Assembly: GCA_959019945.1 (NCBI GenBank)
Contig: CAUEQD010000030.1
Location: 1 to 25,239, forward strand
Source: an uncultured Collinsella sp.
GTDB taxonomy: Bacteria > Actinomycetota > Coriobacteriia > Coriobacteriales > Coriobacteriaceae
Direction: 5' to 3'
DNA: 25,239 nt
Made by a program: the position numbers and the translations under genes. Each line of letters starts with the position of its first letter. Within the stretch, counting starts at the first letter, position 1. Below, piece after piece: positions 23,789-25,239 of the stretch. The notes under the pieces are model-generated. The model was not told the origin of the DNA and searched no databases. It saw nothing but the letters and a program-made list of their open reading frames with translations.

Positions 23789-24841
23789 ATGAATCCCAGG
23801 ACTAAATCTCAGGACATTCGCGACTTGAGCCAAAACGATATTCGCGAGCTCGTGGCCGAGCTTGGCCAGCCCGCCTTCCGCGCGAAGCAGCTCATCGAAT
23901 GGGTCTTTGAGAAGAACGTTTGTTCGTTCGACGACATGACCAACCTTCCCAAGGCTTTCCGCGAGCAGCTTAAAGAGGCTTTTGCCTTTGATACGCCGAC
24001 TGAACTCACCAAGCAGGTTTCCAAAGATGGCTCGCGCAAGTATCTGCTCGAGTACCACGACGGCATTTCCGTCGAAACTGTCGGTATGCCCCGTCGCAAC
24101 AAGCTTTCCGTCTGCGTTTCCACCCAGGCAGGCTGCGGCATGGGCTGTGCCTTTTGCGCTACCGGCCTCAACGGCCTCAAGCGCTCTCTGACCGCTCAAG
24201 AGATCGTCGACCAGGTACTTCATGTATCCAACGACTTTGGCGAGCGCGTCACGAGCGTTGTCTTCATGGGCCAGGGCGAGCCGTTTGCCAACTACGACGA
24301 GGTTCTCAAGGCGTTGCGAATCCTCAACGACCCTGATGGCATCGGTATCGGTGCTCGTCACCTCACCGTCTCTACCAGCGGCGTTATTCCCGGTATTCGC
24401 AAATTTGCGGACATCCCCGAGCAGTTCACGCTTGCCGTTTCCCTGCATTCCGCCATCCAGTCGACACGCAATAAGCTAATGCCCGGTGTTAAGAAGTACA
24501 CGCTACTTCGCCTTCACGAGGCGCTTCAACTCTACACCGAGAAGACTGGCCGCCGCCCGACCTATGAGTATGCCATGATCGAAGGCGTCAACGATACGAA
24601 TCCCGAGATGCAGGCGCTCTGCGACTTCTGCGAGGGAACGTTGTGCCACGTTAACCTGATTCAGCTTAACGACATCGAGGGCAGCCCGCTCAAGCCGTCG
24701 CCGATTCATAAGGTTGAGGATCTTCAGCGTCGTCTTGAGTCCCGTGGCATCGAGACCACGATTCGTAACTCCCGTGGTAACGATATTGACGCCGCTTGCG
24801 GACAGCTGAAGCAGCACTTCAAAGTTCAGAAGAACGCATAG
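23789..24841 (+). CDS. rlmN: Dual-specificity RNA methyltransferase RlmN
   Basis: A radical SAM enzyme that methylates C2 of A2503 in 23S rRNA, and in many bacteria A37 of some tRNAs. The cluster motif CGMGCAFC at 116-123 places Cys116, Cys120 and Cys123 on the 4Fe-4S cluster. MGQGEPFANYDEV, TVSTSGVIPGI and AVSLHSA follow as usual. The C-terminal Cys337 in DAACGQL is the methyl-carrying cysteine, and the length of 350 residues is typical. GAAAGG lies about 6 bases before the ATG. Codons ending in T are more frequent than in the neighbouring genes. It is probably transcribed alone and ends at the terminator at 24880-24914. RlmN rather than Cfr is favoured by context and sequence. Confidence 0.95.
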   Translation: MNPRTKSQDIRDLSQNDIRELVAELGQPAFRAKQLIEWVFEKNVCSFDDMTNLPKAFREQLKEAFAFDTPTELTKQVSKDGSRKYLLEYHDGISVETVGMPRRNKLSVCVSTQAGCGMGCAFCATGLNGLKRSLTAQEIVDQVLHVSNDFGERVTSVVFMGQGEPFANYDEVLKALRILNDPDGIGIGARHLTVSTSGVIPGIRKFADIPEQFTLAVSLHSAIQSTRNKLMPGVKKYTLLRLHEALQLYTEKTGRRPTYEYAMIEGVNDTNPEMQALCDFCEGTLCHVNLIQLNDIEGSPLKPSPIHKVEDLQRRLESRGIETTIRNSRGNDIDAACGQLKQHFKVQKNA

Positions 24842-24859
24842 GGGAGTCGCACCCCAAAA

Positions 24860-24875
24860 CGTTTCATGTGAAACA
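24860..24875. promoter_or_regulatory. parS-like near-palindrome
   Basis: GTTTCA and TGAAAC flank a central TG at 24861-24874. The 16-base site differs from the common parS consensus TGTTNCACGTGAAACA at two positions, the first base and one central base. It lies between the rlmN stop and its terminator. Binding by ParB is not shown. Confidence 0.35.
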
Positions 24876-24879
24876 TCGA

Positions 24880-24914
24880 ACGGCCCCGGTTACAGGAGAT
24901 GCAACCGGGGCCGT
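24880..24914 (+). terminator. Terminator of rlmN
   Basis: ACGGCCCCGGTT pairs with AACCGGGGCCGT in a 12-bp perfect stem with an 11-base loop, followed by TTTATTTATT. Confidence 0.92.
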
Positions 24915-24976
24915 TTTATTTATTGACCTTAATTTTGAATCAGCTGCTACCTGTCCCATTTTTTACGGCCAAAATA

Positions 24977-25012
24977 AGGGGTCCTTGCCTCGTGAATCAG
25001 ACAAGGACCCCT
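24977..25012 (-). terminator. Terminator of the unidentified gene at the right edge
   Basis: AGGGGTCCTTG pairs with CAAGGACCCCT in an 11-bp perfect stem with a 14-base loop. On the minus strand the sequence continues TATTTTGG, fitting an intrinsic terminator about 30 bases past the stop at 25041. Confidence 0.8.
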
Positions 25013-25030
25013 CAAAATATGCTAAGTAAT

Positions 25031-25046
25031 TATTAGGTACCTAATA
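25031..25046. repeat. Perfect 16-base palindrome over the stop codon
   Basis: TATTAGGTACCTAATA reads the same on both strands and covers the stop codon of the partial gene at the right edge. It has no loop, so it is more like a protein-binding site than a terminator. Confidence 0.5.
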
Positions 25047-25239
25047 GCCTACATTTTCCCATTGGTTACTAACCCAACCTTGATTAATCTTGGGATTCTT
25101 CGTTACCTGAGCCGTACGCATGGCAACATCTTCTGTCATAACATCCATTTTCTTCTTGGATGTATCGACAATATCTTGCGCACTACGAAGCAAACGACCT
25201 CGAAGTTCATCGTCTGTCGCGATCTTATAGCCAGCAAAG
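25041..25239 (-). CDS. C-terminal part of an unidentified protein (partial, runs off the window)
   Basis: A minus-strand frame stays open from the window edge to TAG at 25041-25043, giving 65 residues with a hydrophilic, Lys/Asp-rich middle and the tail NQGWVSNQWENVGY. It is followed by a convincing terminator, which supports a real gene. The base composition is markedly AT-richer than rlmN, suggesting the edge of an accessory segment. No family is recognised from this fragment. The N terminus lies outside the window. Confidence 0.6.
   Translation of the reverse strand, partial: FAGYKIATDDELRGRLLRSAQDIVDTSKKKMDVMTEDVAMRTAQVTKNPKINQGWVSNQWENVGY

Overview
The window looks like a chromosomal segment of a gut Coriobacteriia (Actinomycetota), most likely Collinsella or a close relative. 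This is inferred from high-GC coding sequence, the mix of housekeeping genes, an LPxTG-anchored Cna-B adhesin and an actinobacterial style of WYL regulators. Species cannot be fixed without a search.

Layout. Positions 1-1485 are a low-density, lower-GC accessory patch: the tail of a possible gene entering from the left, a small orphan frame and a traX-like membrane protein gene, bounded by two related copies of a tRNA T-arm plus terminator sequence. tRNA-Lys(UUU) follows, then a run of minus-strand core genes: an M29 aminopeptidase, a small membrane protein coupled to purC, an OmpR/BaeS-type two-component system, a Tat lipoprotein coupled to a TSCPD protein, and purB. Positions 10002-10500 hold tRNA-Gly(CCC) and a cluster of tRNA-tail-derived repeats. 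A 1143-residue plus-strand surface adhesin follows: an N-terminal thioester-type domain, six Cna-B/SpaA-like repeats and an LPATG anchor. Next come, on the minus strand, a small membrane protein and a 1063-residue membrane protein with a peptidase M28-like fold interrupted by about 675 disordered residues. A divergent pair of WYL regulators converges on a DinG-type exonuclease-helicase, whose start overlaps the end of ddl. rlmN is divergent from ddl. After rlmN the sequence turns AT-rich and ends inside an unidentified minus-strand gene.

How the genes work together. Most of the window is ordinary chromosome: purine synthesis (purB, purC), cell-wall precursor synthesis (ddl), rRNA modification (rlmN), DNA repair (dinG-like) and envelope sensing. 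I see no complete defence system, CRISPR array or prophage. The most unusual items are the split M28-like membrane protein with six TxxF motifs in its insert, the tail-to-tail tRNA duplications beside both tRNA genes, and the solitary thioester adhesin.
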